NCBI GenBank assembly: GCA_002315195.1
Contig: DCGD01000136.1
Coordinates: 11,340 to 19,160 of the forward strand
From: Prevotellaceae bacterium UBA1787
GTDB lineage: Bacteria; Bacteroidota; Bacteroidia; Bacteroidales; Bacteroidaceae
Length of the DNA: 7,821 nt
Direction of reading: 5' to 3'
Positions within the stretch are counted from its first letter, which is position 1. Each line of letters begins with the position of its first letter. The position numbers and the translations under genes were made by a program. Below the pieces are notes generated by a model. The model was given only the letters and a program-made list of their open reading frames with translations, made no database searches and had not been told where the DNA came from. Below, in pieces: positions 1-6,560 of the stretch.

Positions 1-17
1 GGGTGTAAAAAGCCGTC

Positions 18-67
18 TTGTGTGGTTCTGTGGATGGTTTTGGCCGACCGTTTGCAGTGGCGCACGA
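18..67 (+). promoter_or_regulatory. Candidate structured mRNA leader of rplM (possible L13 autoregulatory element)
   Basis: The leader before rplM can fold as one long interrupted hairpin. Bases 18-24 pair with 61-67 (7 pairs, two of them G-U), 28-31 pair with 54-57 (CTG with CAG plus a G-U), and 36-39 pair with 46-49. The three helices are nested and share one axis, which is more than random A+T-rich sequence usually gives. No TAnnTTTG box lies between it and the gene, so transcription probably starts upstream of the window and this segment is transcribed. L13 leaders that let the protein repress its own mRNA are known in Firmicutes, and I recall a distinct L13 leader class reported for Bacteroidia. 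I cannot check whether this is that class. The pairing is seen; the function is inferred. Confidence 0.5.
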
Positions 68-108
68 AATAAAAAGTTTTTAGTAGTATTAAAAAATTCT
101 TAATTAAA

Positions 109-570
109 GTGGACACATTAAGTTACAAGACTATCTCTGTCAACAAAGAGAACGCTCAGAAGGAATGGGTAGTTGTGGATGCAACGGACCAGATTCTCGG
201 TCGTCTTTGTTCCAAGGTAGCAAAGTTGCTGCGCGGTAAGTACAAACCAACATTTACCCCGAACGCAGATTGCGGAGACAACGTGATTATTATCAATGCA
301 GAAAAGGTGCAGTTGACCGGAAACAAATGGACGGGTCGCATTTATTATCGCTACACGGGCTATCCAGGTGGTCAGCGTGAATCCACCCCTGCTTCCATCA
401 TGGCGAAGCCCAACGGGGCGGACCGTTTGGTAAGAAGAGTGGTCAAGGGCATGCTTCCCAAAAACCGTCTTGGCTCTCAATTGCTCGACAACCTGTACAT
501 TTTTGCAGGCGGCGAGCACAATATGCAGGGACAGAAACCAAAGTCAATTGATATCAATCAGTATAAATAA
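109..570 (+). CDS. rplM: 50S ribosomal protein L13
   Basis: L13 is an early-assembly protein of the large ribosomal subunit that binds 23S rRNA. The 153-residue product has the usual bacterial length plus a short Bacteroidota-type N-terminal extension. Family landmarks are in order: the W20-VVDAT strand leading to LGRL (30-33) and a VAKLLRGK helix (37-44), the GDNVIIINAEKV strand (56-67), TGYPGGQR (83-90), VKGMLPKNRLG (112-122) and a late aromatic/Gly/His patch ending at H137. The start is GTG at 109; the next in-frame ATG is far inside the conserved domain, and related Bacteroidales L13 proteins begin with the same MDTLSYKT-like residues. No Shine-Dalgarno sequence is visible in the A+T-rich run before it, as is normal in this phylum. 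It is first in the cluster, 6 bases ahead of rpsI, and is probably controlled through the folded leader upstream. Confidence 0.98.
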   Translation: MDTLSYKTISVNKENAQKEWVVVDATDQILGRLCSKVAKLLRGKYKPTFTPNADCGDNVIIINAEKVQLTGNKWTGRIYYRYTGYPGGQRESTPASIMAKPNGADRLVRRVVKGMLPKNRLGSQLLDNLYIFAGGEHNMQGQKPKSIDINQYK

Positions 571-576
571 TAAAGG

Positions 577-963
577 ATGGAAACAATAAACGCATTAGGT
601 CGCCGCAAGAGCGCAGTCGCTCGTGTTTATCTCACAGAAGGTACCGGTAAGATTACTGTAAACAAGAGAGAACTCGCTGACTATTTCCCCTCTGAAATTC
701 TGCAGTATGTAGTCAAGCAGCCACTGGAAACATTGCAGGTGGCAGAGAAATATGACATTAAACTCAACATCTTCGGTGGTGGTTTCACCGGTCAGTCACA
801 GGCAGCCCGCCTCGCCATTGCGCGCGCATTGGTCAAGCTGAACCCGGAAGACAAGAGTGCGCTCCGCGCAGAAGGTTTCGTAACACGCGATCCGCGCGAG
901 GTTGAGCGCAAGAAGCCGGGACGTCCAAAGGCACGTCGTAGATTCCAGTTCAGCAAACGTTAA
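577..963 (+). CDS. rpsI: 30S ribosomal protein S9
   Basis: S9 is a small-subunit head protein whose C-terminal tail reaches the P site and touches the tRNA. The 128-residue length is typical. It starts with the family's GRRKSAVARV strand (8-17), followed by TGKITVNKR (23-31) and the conserved glycine-rich turn and helix GGGFTGQSQAARLAIARAL (67-85). The basic tail starting at TRDPREVERKK (103-113) ends in RRRFQFSKR, with the invariant terminal arginine R128. The ATG at 577 lies 6 bases after the rplM stop codon. It has an AAAGG (572-576 region) directly against it, too close for a classical Shine-Dalgarno interaction, so translational coupling to rplM is likely. rplM-rpsI is one of the most conserved gene pairs in bacteria. 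Confidence 0.98.
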   Translation: METINALGRRKSAVARVYLTEGTGKITVNKRELADYFPSEILQYVVKQPLETLQVAEKYDIKLNIFGGGFTGQSQAARLAIARALVKLNPEDKSALRAEGFVTRDPREVERKKPGRPKARRRFQFSKR

Positions 964-1080
964 TTTCCCGGGACTGGAGAATGTACGTTTAGTATCTAAA
1001 CTCGCGGGATTTCCGTTCGAGGAACTACCTGGGGGTTGGTTCATTTAAACACAAAAGAAAGTAAACGAATTATTAAGATT
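964..1080 (+). promoter_or_regulatory. Structured spacer before rpsB: candidate three-way-junction leader
   Basis: This 117-base gap inside a ribosomal-protein operon can fold compactly. Bases 965-972 pair with 1028-1035 (CCCGGG against CCTGGG plus flanking G-U pairs). That helix encloses a perfect hairpin at 987-992/996-1001 (GTTTAG, loop TAT, CTAAAC) and a small hairpin at 1015-1018/1022-1025 (GTTC, loop GAG, GAAC). An alternative pairing of TCCCG (966-970) with CGGGA (1005-1009) excludes the outer helix, so two states are possible. No T-run follows any hairpin, so it does not look like a terminator, and no TAnnTTTG promoter box is present. The likely role is translational feedback on S2/EF-Ts or an mRNA processing site. 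S2 represses its own mRNA in gammaproteobacteria, but homology with that leader is not claimed. Confidence 0.45.
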
Positions 1081-1917
1081 ATGTCAAGAACAAATTTTGA
1101 ACAATTACTTGAGGCCGGTTGTCATTTTGGCCATTTGAAAAGAAAGTGGAATCCGGCAATGGCTCCTTACATATATATGGAGCGCAATGGCATTCATATC
1201 TTCGACCTTCACAAAACAGTTGCAAAGATAGATGAGGCAGCTGAGGCATTGAAGCAGATTGCCAAATCAGGAAAGAGAATCCTGTTTGTTGCTACTAAAA
1301 AACAGACAAAAGACATTGTTGCCGCAAAGGCGACATCGGTAAATATGCCATACGTCATCGAGCGTTGGCCGGGCGGTATGCTCACCAATTTCACCACCAT
1401 CCGCAAGGCAGTGAAGAAAATGGCAAACATTGACAAACTGACAGCAGACGGCACATACGCCAACTTGTCAAAGCGTGAGGCTCTCCAAATTTCGCGTCAG
1501 CGTGCGAAACTTGAGAAGAACTTGGGTTCCATCGTTGATTTGACCCGCCTTCCTTCCGCCTTGTTCGTTGTTGACGTTTACAAAGAGAACATCGCCGTTC
1601 ACGAAGCCAATCGTTTGGGTATTCCGGTATTCGGCATCGTTGACACCAATTCCGACCCCAACAATGTGGATTTCGTCATTCCGGCAAACGATGATGCCAC
1701 CAAGAGCGTGGAGGTAATCCTGAACGCTTGCTGCGAAGCCATCAACGAGGGTTTGGAAGAACGCAAGATTGAAAAGGCAGATTCCACAGCCGCGGAGGCA
1801 CAGGCTGAGGCTGAGGCAGCGGAGGAAGAAACAAGACCACGCCGTCGCCGCAACCAGCGCGCCCGCGTTGAAAGGAACGCCGACGCTGAGGGAACAGAAA
1901 CGACAGAGGCAGAATAA
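1081..1917 (+). CDS. rpsB: 30S ribosomal protein S2
   Basis: S2 binds late to the 30S subunit between head and body and helps recruit S1 and mRNA. The 278-residue protein has the full S2 fold: LLEAGCHFGHLKRKWNP (9-25), IHIFDLHKTV (39-48), ATKKQ (71-75), ERWPGGMLTNF (94-104), LTRLPSALFVVDV (154-166) with EANRLGIPVFGIVDTNSDP (175-193), and an IPANDDA segment (200-206). The start is ATG at 1081. An in-frame TTG at 1036 would add 15 residues, but it lies within the folded spacer and the extension has no family counterpart. After about residue 230 comes a low-complexity tail: an Ala/Glu-rich stretch (235-250), an arginine cluster (252-265) and an acidic end. Such tails vary in length and composition within Bacteroidota. 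It pairs with tsf, as in most bacteria. Confidence 0.98.
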   Translation: MSRTNFEQLLEAGCHFGHLKRKWNPAMAPYIYMERNGIHIFDLHKTVAKIDEAAEALKQIAKSGKRILFVATKKQTKDIVAAKATSVNMPYVIERWPGGMLTNFTTIRKAVKKMANIDKLTADGTYANLSKREALQISRQRAKLEKNLGSIVDLTRLPSALFVVDVYKENIAVHEANRLGIPVFGIVDTNSDPNNVDFVIPANDDATKSVEVILNACCEAINEGLEERKIEKADSTAAEAQAEAEAAEEETRPRRRRNQRARVERNADAEGTETTEAE

Positions 1918-1955
1918 AACATTTCAAACAAAATTCAATTATTAAAAGTAAGAAA

Positions 1956-2780
1956 ATGGCAGTAACTATTTCAGATATCGCCAAGCTCCGCAAACTGACG
2001 GGAGCCGGCATGATGGATTGCAAGAATGCACTGAATGAAGCCAACAACGACATAGAGGCGGCTATTGAAATTATCCGCGCCAAGGGAAAGGCTGTGGCAG
2101 CCAAGCGTTCAGACCGCGAGGCTTCAGAGGGTTGTGTTCTCTGCAAGGCGGAAAACGGTTTCGCGGCTATCATCGCCTTGAAATGTGAAACGGACTTTGT
2201 CGCAAAGAATGCCGATTTCGTCAAATTGACCCAGGATATTCTTGATTTGGCGGTAGCCAACAAGTGCCAGACGCTCGACGACGTCAAAAATCAGATGTTG
2301 GGTGGCGTGACCGTTGCACAGGCTATTGTTGACCGCATAGGCATCACGGGTGAAAAAATGGAGTTGGATGGCTATTTCACATTGGAAGGCGACAACATTT
2401 CCGTTTACAATCACCAGAACAAGAACCTGCTGTGTACAATGGTAAGTTTCAATACTGCAATCGCCGAAGAGTACGGACATGGTGTGGCAATGCAGATTGC
2501 AGCCATGAATCCAGTGTCCATCAGCGAGAAGGATGTGCCGGAAGAGATTCGCTCAAAGGAGTTTGAAATCGCAAAGGAGAAGACCCGTGAAGAAGGCAAA
2601 CCCGAAAACATGATTGAGCGCATCGCAATGGGACGCATGAACAAGTTCTACAAGGATTCATGTCTTTTGAACCAGGACTACATCATGGATGCTACCAAGA
2701 ACGTCGCAACATTCCTGAAGGAAGGGAACAAGGATTGCACGGTACTTGCTTTCAAGCGCTTCACGCTTCGCGCAGAATAA
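1956..2780 (+). CDS. tsf: Translation elongation factor Ts
   Basis: EF-Ts is the cytosolic nucleotide exchange factor that releases GDP from EF-Tu. The product is 274 residues, a normal bacterial length. The N-terminal UBA-like domain carries LRKLTGAGMMDCKNAL (11-26). The signature TDFVAKN (79-85) includes the Asp-Phe pair (D80, F81) that intrudes next to the EF-Tu magnesium site. The core has the conserved GHGVAMQIAAMNP strand and helix (174-186), and the C-terminal module ends with the expected KFYKDSCLLNQDY pattern (230-242). The ATG at 1956 is 38 bases after the rpsB stop codon in an A+T-rich gap with no promoter box, so rpsB-tsf are cotranscribed. A terminator begins 21 bases past the stop, making tsf the last gene of the translation unit. 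Confidence 0.98.
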   Translation: MAVTISDIAKLRKLTGAGMMDCKNALNEANNDIEAAIEIIRAKGKAVAAKRSDREASEGCVLCKAENGFAAIIALKCETDFVAKNADFVKLTQDILDLAVANKCQTLDDVKNQMLGGVTVAQAIVDRIGITGEKMELDGYFTLEGDNISVYNHQNKNLLCTMVSFNTAIAEEYGHGVAMQIAAMNPVSISEKDVPEEIRSKEFEIAKEKTREEGKPENMIERIAMGRMNKFYKDSCLLNQDYIMDATKNVATFLKEGNKDCTVLAFKRFTLRAE

Positions 2781-2801
2781 GTTAACTATTTCCGAAGATA
2801 G

Positions 2802-2832
2802 AAAAGAGTCATCAATAGGTGACTCTTTTTTT
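2802..2832 (+). terminator. Intrinsic terminator after tsf
   Basis: A perfect 10-base-pair stem (2802-2811 with 2820-2829: AAAAGAGTCA against TGACTCTTTT) with an 8-base loop runs into seven T residues (2826-2832). It lies 21 bases after the tsf stop codon, where the ribosomal operon should end. Confidence 0.9.
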
Positions 2833-2890
2833 GTAAGAACTGAAATATTACGTTCCACATGACAGAAATTCATATTTTTTTTCTTTTTTA

Positions 2891-2922
2891 TTGTGTTTTA
2901 ATCAATTGAATTTGTAACTTTG
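2891..2922 (+). promoter_or_regulatory. Bacteroidota-type promoter for the SGNH gene
   Basis: TAACTTTG at 2915-2922 is an exact match to the Bacteroidota -7 consensus TAnnTTTG. A TTG at 2891-2893 sits 21 bases upstream, in the range expected for the -33 element, and a T-rich run (2874-2889) lies just before that. Transcription should start near 2928-2931, leaving an untranslated leader of about 25 bases before the ATG at 2954. Confidence 0.75.
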
Positions 2923-2953
2923 CCAACGGAATATAAACATAAAACATACTGTT

Positions 2954-3766
2954 ATGAAAATTGTTACTTTATTTGCAGCGGTTGCATCATTTATCGCGCT
3001 TCCTACAATGGCTCAGAGCCTGTCCGTTGTTGAAACAGATGGTACGACCCATGATTTCAATGCCAGCACCATTTCAAGCATTGACGTAAGTGAAAAGTCA
3101 ATCCTTACCGAAGGCACCACATCCGCAACCATTACCGTGAAAGCAAGTTGGGTATCCATGGGTACATCCATTACATGGTACAACAACAATGTTAGCGCTT
3201 CAAGTGGACGTTTCAAAAGAGGTTACCAGGACCGCGTGTTGGACAAGATTAAGTTCATGAAGTTCACCAACTGTGGCTTGAACGGAAAATGTCTGATTGA
3301 CTCTTACAACGCATCTGTTCCAAAAGCTGATTACTATACCATTGAGCATGGTATCAATGATTGGGGACATTCTACAAAGGTAGGTACCATTGACGACTAT
3401 ATCAACGACACGGGTATGGGAACTTTTGCCGGCACATACCGCAAACTGCTTGAAAAGATTTACAAAACCAATCCTAAGGCAAAGATTATCCTCTGCACGC
3501 CGCGCAAGGCATACGGATTCAGTGGTTATCTTCCTGATCATTGGTATGATGAGTTCAACGGTATCTATCTCAAGGATTACTCCGACATTATCAAGCAGAT
3601 TGCAGAGTATGAATCACTGCCGGTTGCGGATTTCTTCGGACTTGGCGGCAACCAAAACAATCTTGACAAATTGTCCATCGATACAGCATTGCATCCCAAC
3701 GACGACGGCTATCAAATCATGGCAAACATTTTGGTCAAGGCTTTCCAAATTCTTTTGATTCCTTAA
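2954..3766 (+). CDS. Exported SGNH/GDSL-fold hydrolase-like protein with altered catalytic motifs
   Basis: The 270-residue protein begins with a signal peptide (about 1-20, ending TMA before Q21), with no lipobox. A short segment follows (about 25-47, DGTTHDF then ISSIDVS) that resembles an N-terminal motif common in Bacteroidota exported proteins. The rest fits the SGNH hydrolase fold: block I SMGTSITW (68-75, nucleophile S72), a block II glycine near 108-111, block III GIND (133-136, N135) and block V DTALHPNDDGY (243-253, H247). Two features are odd. Block I reads GTS where GDS is usual, and the aspartate D243 is four residues before H247 instead of three. The family mostly cleaves O-acyl esters of carbohydrates or lipids; substrate cannot be read from the sequence. 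Activity may be altered or lost. It has its own promoter and terminator, so it is transcribed alone. Confidence 0.85.
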   Translation: MKIVTLFAAVASFIALPTMAQSLSVVETDGTTHDFNASTISSIDVSEKSILTEGTTSATITVKASWVSMGTSITWYNNNVSASSGRFKRGYQDRVLDKIKFMKFTNCGLNGKCLIDSYNASVPKADYYTIEHGINDWGHSTKVGTIDDYINDTGMGTFAGTYRKLLEKIYKTNPKAKIILCTPRKAYGFSGYLPDHWYDEFNGIYLKDYSDIIKQIAEYESLPVADFFGLGGNQNNLDKLSIDTALHPNDDGYQIMANILVKAFQILLIP

Positions 3767-3832
3767 TGTGCAATCCACATATCGAAAGACATTTCAATGA
3801 CTTTTAACCAATAAAAGCGGTGCAATAGACGG

Positions 3833-3865
3833 GGCTTCGGAAATTTTTGTTTCCGAAGCCTTTTG
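3833..3865 (+). terminator. Strong intrinsic terminator after the SGNH gene
   Basis: A perfect 11-base-pair stem (3833-3843 with 3850-3860: GGCTTCGGAAA against TTTCCGAAGCC) has a 6-base loop and is followed by TTTTG. It lies about 66 bases past the SGNH stop codon. The intervening bases hold only a weak 5-base-pair hairpin (3766-3770/3776-3780) and no gene. Confidence 0.93.
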
Positions 3866-3901
3866 TCGTGTTGGATAATGCCATAGTCGAAAATCTTTTG
3901 C

Positions 3902-3909
3902 TATTTTTG
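3902..3909 (+). promoter_or_regulatory. Possible -7 box of the promoter for the M6 protease operon
   Basis: TATTTTTG matches the Bacteroidota -7 consensus TAnnTTTG exactly. It lies 21 bases before the chosen ATG at 3931 and just after the preceding terminator, where a promoter is needed. No TTTG-like -33 element is present at the usual 19-21 base distance, so the promoter may be weak or may need an activator. Confidence 0.5.
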
Positions 3910-3930
3910 CAGTGGAAAAACAAGAAAGCA

Positions 3931-5925
3931 ATGCGTAGGATAACCTATTCCGTCTTTATCTTTTATATTACTTTCGTGTACACTTTTGGAAGTCCGGCAT
4001 TCCGAAAGAAAATTTGCGTACTGCAAGGTGATGGCTTTAGTCTGGAACTGATGTGGATGGGGGACGAAAGGCTGCATTATCTTGTCACTTCGGACAGCGT
4101 TCCCGTTGTCGCTTCTTTCGGGGGCGGCTATTGTTATGCAGGATATGATGAAAGTGGTAACATCGTATCGACGAACGTAACGGCGCATGAAGCGTCTCAG
4201 CGGACGGAATGGGAAAAATTACACGCCATAGAAATCAAAAAATCATTTTATGCACGGTTCGGAAAGGAAACGCCCGCCCAGCGTTACGGATTAGGACGCC
4301 GGGATTTGGCTTGTGTCAATGGGGTGGGAAAACAGAGTTTCCCCGTTCTCCTGGTGCAGTTTTCTGACGTGACGTTTGCGAGCGAATGTGACGAGCATTT
4401 TTTTGACCAACATTTCAATGGAAAGCAATTGAGAAACAATTACCACAAAGGCAGTGTCCGCGATTATTTCGTGAGTCAAAGCGACAGCCTGTTCGTTCCT
4501 CAGTTCAACATAATGGGTAAGGTGACGTTGAGCAAACCGAAAAGTCATTACGGCAGGAATGTCAATGGTACAGATGGCAACATATCGTCGATGATACAGG
4601 AAGCCATTGGTCAAGCCATAGAGGATGGCATGGATTTCTCAAGTTATGCAACAAGTAGCAATGCCGTTCCTTTCGTTGCGATTGTATTTGCGGGAGAAGG
4701 TGAGCAGGTGTCGCAAAATGCGGATGACGTATGGGCTCAGTATTTTTCAAGCCTTTATTTTAGAAGTAGAAACAAAACGACCTTCCGTGCGGTTTTGGTT
4801 GTCAATGAAATGGCCGATTATGGTAAAGGATTGAAACCGGATGGCATAGGTACGTTCTGTCATGAATTTTCCCATGCGCTTTCTCTGCCTGACATGTATG
4901 CGAATGGCGGTTTTGGCTTGGATATGTGGGACATAATGGACTATGGCAATTTCAATGAAAACGGTGTGACGCCCATTGGTTATTCCGCATACGAGCGCGC
5001 GTATCTCGGTTGGATAAAGCCTGACACGTTGTATCGAACAAAACAGCGTGTGGTATTGGCACCCTTGAACGGAAGCGAGGGCCATCGTGCGTTTGTCATT
5101 TCCAATGTCAATGACGCGACAGGCAATGAATACTACATGTTGGAGAACAGACAGGCTTCCGATTGGTTTCCTTCCAAATATGGCAGCGGTATGTTGATCT
5201 ACCATATAGACTACGATGAGCAAAAGTGGGAGAGCAACCTTGTGAATCAGACGACCACCCGACCAAACATTTCCATCATACCGGCCGACAACAAGTTGAC
5301 ATCTTATGCACAGACGGATAATTACAATACCTACAAAGGAGATTTTTTCCCGGGTTATACGAACAACAGGTCTTTGACGGATTTTACGGAACCATCGGAC
5401 GTGGTATATAATGGTGGAAAGATGCACGTGGCGTTGAATGAAATTTCAGAGGATGAAAGCCGCAATGTCGTTTTTGCTTACATGGCGGAAGGCATTTTGG
5501 AAAAACCGGGCGATTTCAAGGTGGAGGATAAGGGAGATGGTATCTTTGCGTTGTCATGGAATGGCGTTGTCAATGCCGATGCTTACGTCCTGAAGAAGAT
5601 GGATAAGGAAAAAATCGTTTATTGCGACACGCTGGGTGTCAATGTGGCGGTCTTGCGCGGTTTGAACCTTTCTGATAGTCGTTTGGAATTGTATGCCATT
5701 GCTGAAAAATATGTAGACTCGGAAAGTGCAGTCATAAACCTGAAGAAAGAACCAACTTCAGCAAGGGATAACATAGGGGTATGGAGTGATGAAATCGTAA
5801 AGGTATATACAACGGATGGACAATTCATCGGGGAGGACAAACTGAAATTCATCTACGATTTGTTGTCAAAAGGAGTATATGTCGTGAAATGTGGTAATAG
5901 TTCAAAAATAATATTAATACAATGA
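3931..5925 (+). CDS. Secreted M6-type zinc metalloprotease with Fn3-like and T9SS sorting domains
   Basis: This 664-residue protein has an N-terminal signal peptide (about 1-20) and a propeptide-like region. An M6 peptidase domain follows, starting near SFPVLLVQFSDV (136-147) and GSVRDYFVSQS (174-184). The zinc site is HEFSHALSLPD: ligands H311, H315 and probably D321, with catalytic E312. WDIMDYG (333-339) supplies the Met-turn M336, followed by the family's GYSAYERAYLGW. In the zinc motif the usual glycine three residues before the aspartate is S318. Residues about 524-605 look like an Fn3 domain. Residues about 611-664 match a type A T9SS C-terminal domain: VYTTDGQFI (625-633) and a GVYVVK strand ending in KIILIQ. 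The protein is therefore probably exported across the outer membrane and anchored or released after removal of that domain. The ATG at 3931 follows the -7 box; an in-frame TTG at 3847 lies inside the terminator and is rejected. The gene is first in a three-gene unit. Confidence 0.9.
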   Translation: MRRITYSVFIFYITFVYTFGSPAFRKKICVLQGDGFSLELMWMGDERLHYLVTSDSVPVVASFGGGYCYAGYDESGNIVSTNVTAHEASQRTEWEKLHAIEIKKSFYARFGKETPAQRYGLGRRDLACVNGVGKQSFPVLLVQFSDVTFASECDEHFFDQHFNGKQLRNNYHKGSVRDYFVSQSDSLFVPQFNIMGKVTLSKPKSHYGRNVNGTDGNISSMIQEAIGQAIEDGMDFSSYATSSNAVPFVAIVFAGEGEQVSQNADDVWAQYFSSLYFRSRNKTTFRAVLVVNEMADYGKGLKPDGIGTFCHEFSHALSLPDMYANGGFGLDMWDIMDYGNFNENGVTPIGYSAYERAYLGWIKPDTLYRTKQRVVLAPLNGSEGHRAFVISNVNDATGNEYYMLENRQASDWFPSKYGSGMLIYHIDYDEQKWESNLVNQTTTRPNISIIPADNKLTSYAQTDNYNTYKGDFFPGYTNNRSLTDFTEPSDVVYNGGKMHVALNEISEDESRNVVFAYMAEGILEKPGDFKVEDKGDGIFALSWNGVVNADAYVLKKMDKEKIVYCDTLGVNVAVLRGLNLSDSRLELYAIAEKYVDSESAVINLKKEPTSARDNIGVWSDEIVKVYTTDGQFIGEDKLKFIYDLLSKGVYVVKCGNSSKIILIQ

Positions 5926-6533
5926 GAAAAATGAGAAAATCCATATTGTGTGGAATCGTGTGTCTGCTGTGTTCTGGACTACATGCGCAAAGCGTAAAAA
6001 GTGTTTTATCCAATATTGCTTCAAGCATAAGCAATCAGACGCTTGACTCTCCTATCAATGATGGAAATTTGGTCACGTTCAACAAAGTGAAGGGTACTTG
6101 GATATATGATTCACCCGTAGTGGTTTATGAATCCAAGGGTGTATTGGGAAAGGCATCGGAATTGTTATCTGGAAAGACAGGAAAGGAATTGGATGCTTTG
6201 TTGAAAAAATACAACATTGAGAAGGATTCCGTTTCCATGGAATTTGTGGATTCCGTAAAACTTGTATGCAGGGTTGGAAAGAATGCAGTAGAGGGAACTT
6301 ATGCGCTGAGTGGCAATGTCATCCAGTTTTCGGTTGGCGGTCAAGTTGTCAACGGAAATGTGACCGTGAATGAAGGTACGATGCAGGTGCTCTTCACCGC
6401 CGATCGTTTGTATGCGTTTGTCAAAAGCATCAATGTCAAGGACGTTTCCGACTTGAAAATGGCGGCCATAACCAAATTGGCCGGCATGAAGGGAAAAGCG
6501 CAGTTTGGCCTGACCTTGGGAAAGAAGAAATAA
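5922..6533 (+). CDS. DUF4923 family lipocalin-like exported protein
   Basis: The 203-residue product has a signal peptide (hydrophobic core about 8-20, likely cleavage near HAQ at 21-23). The domain at about 48-170 resembles DUF4923, a Bacteroidota lipocalin-like family. It has a VKGTWIYDSPVVVYES opening (56-71) with the GTW hallmark (58-60), a helical KASELLSGKTGKELDALLKKY segment start (77-97), then beta strands including EGTYALSG (124-131) and MQVLFTADRLYAFVKSI (154-170). Its function is unknown; the fold suggests binding of a small hydrophobic ligand, which is inference. The ATG overlaps the protease stop codon as ATGA (5922-5925), so translation is coupled. A second in-frame ATG at 5931 gives a more typical signal peptide start and is an alternative. 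The basic C-terminus ends LGKKK. Confidence 0.85.
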   Translation: MRKMRKSILCGIVCLLCSGLHAQSVKSVLSNIASSISNQTLDSPINDGNLVTFNKVKGTWIYDSPVVVYESKGVLGKASELLSGKTGKELDALLKKYNIEKDSVSMEFVDSVKLVCRVGKNAVEGTYALSGNVIQFSVGGQVVNGNVTVNEGTMQVLFTADRLYAFVKSINVKDVSDLKMAAITKLAGMKGKAQFGLTLGKKK

Positions 6534-6560
6534 GTTGAAGAATTTAAAGGATAGGAAAAC

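Noticed and set aside
967..1040. tRNA-like look of the rpsB spacer (a GTTCGAG loop and a 6-base-pair anticodon-like hairpin)
   Set aside because: No 7-base-pair acceptor stem, no D arm, no 7-base anticodon loop (the loop is three bases) and no correct T-arm spacing. It is better read as an mRNA leader.
1036..1080. N-terminal extension of S2 from a TTG at 1036
   Set aside because: S2 relatives begin at MSRTNF, and the extension lies in the folded spacer with no family similarity.
1742..2287. 181-codon open frame on the - strand spanning rpsB and tsf
   Set aside because: It overlaps two certain genes and the intergenic gap; its Ser/Leu-rich and Pro-rich product is what the reverse complement of an Ala/Glu/Arg-rich tail gives.
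3390..3758. 122-codon + strand frame inside the SGNH gene
   Set aside because: It lies in a shifted frame over conserved SGNH blocks III and V, and its product is Ser/Arg/Thr-rich without a domain.
3766..3780. Small hairpin ATGTG/CACAT right at the SGNH stop codon
   Set aside because: Only five base pairs with no T-run; the strong terminator at 3833-3865 explains the end of this transcript.
3847..3930. N-terminal extension of the M6 protease from a TTG at 3847
   Set aside because: The TTG falls in the loop and stem of the preceding terminator and upstream of the probable -7 box. The ATG at 3931 gives a proper signal peptide.
4747..5427. 226-codon open frame on the - strand
   Set aside because: It lies wholly within the M6 protease catalytic domain, whose + strand frame has clear zinc-site and Met-turn motifs. 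The antisense product shows no recognisable domain and is a shadow frame.
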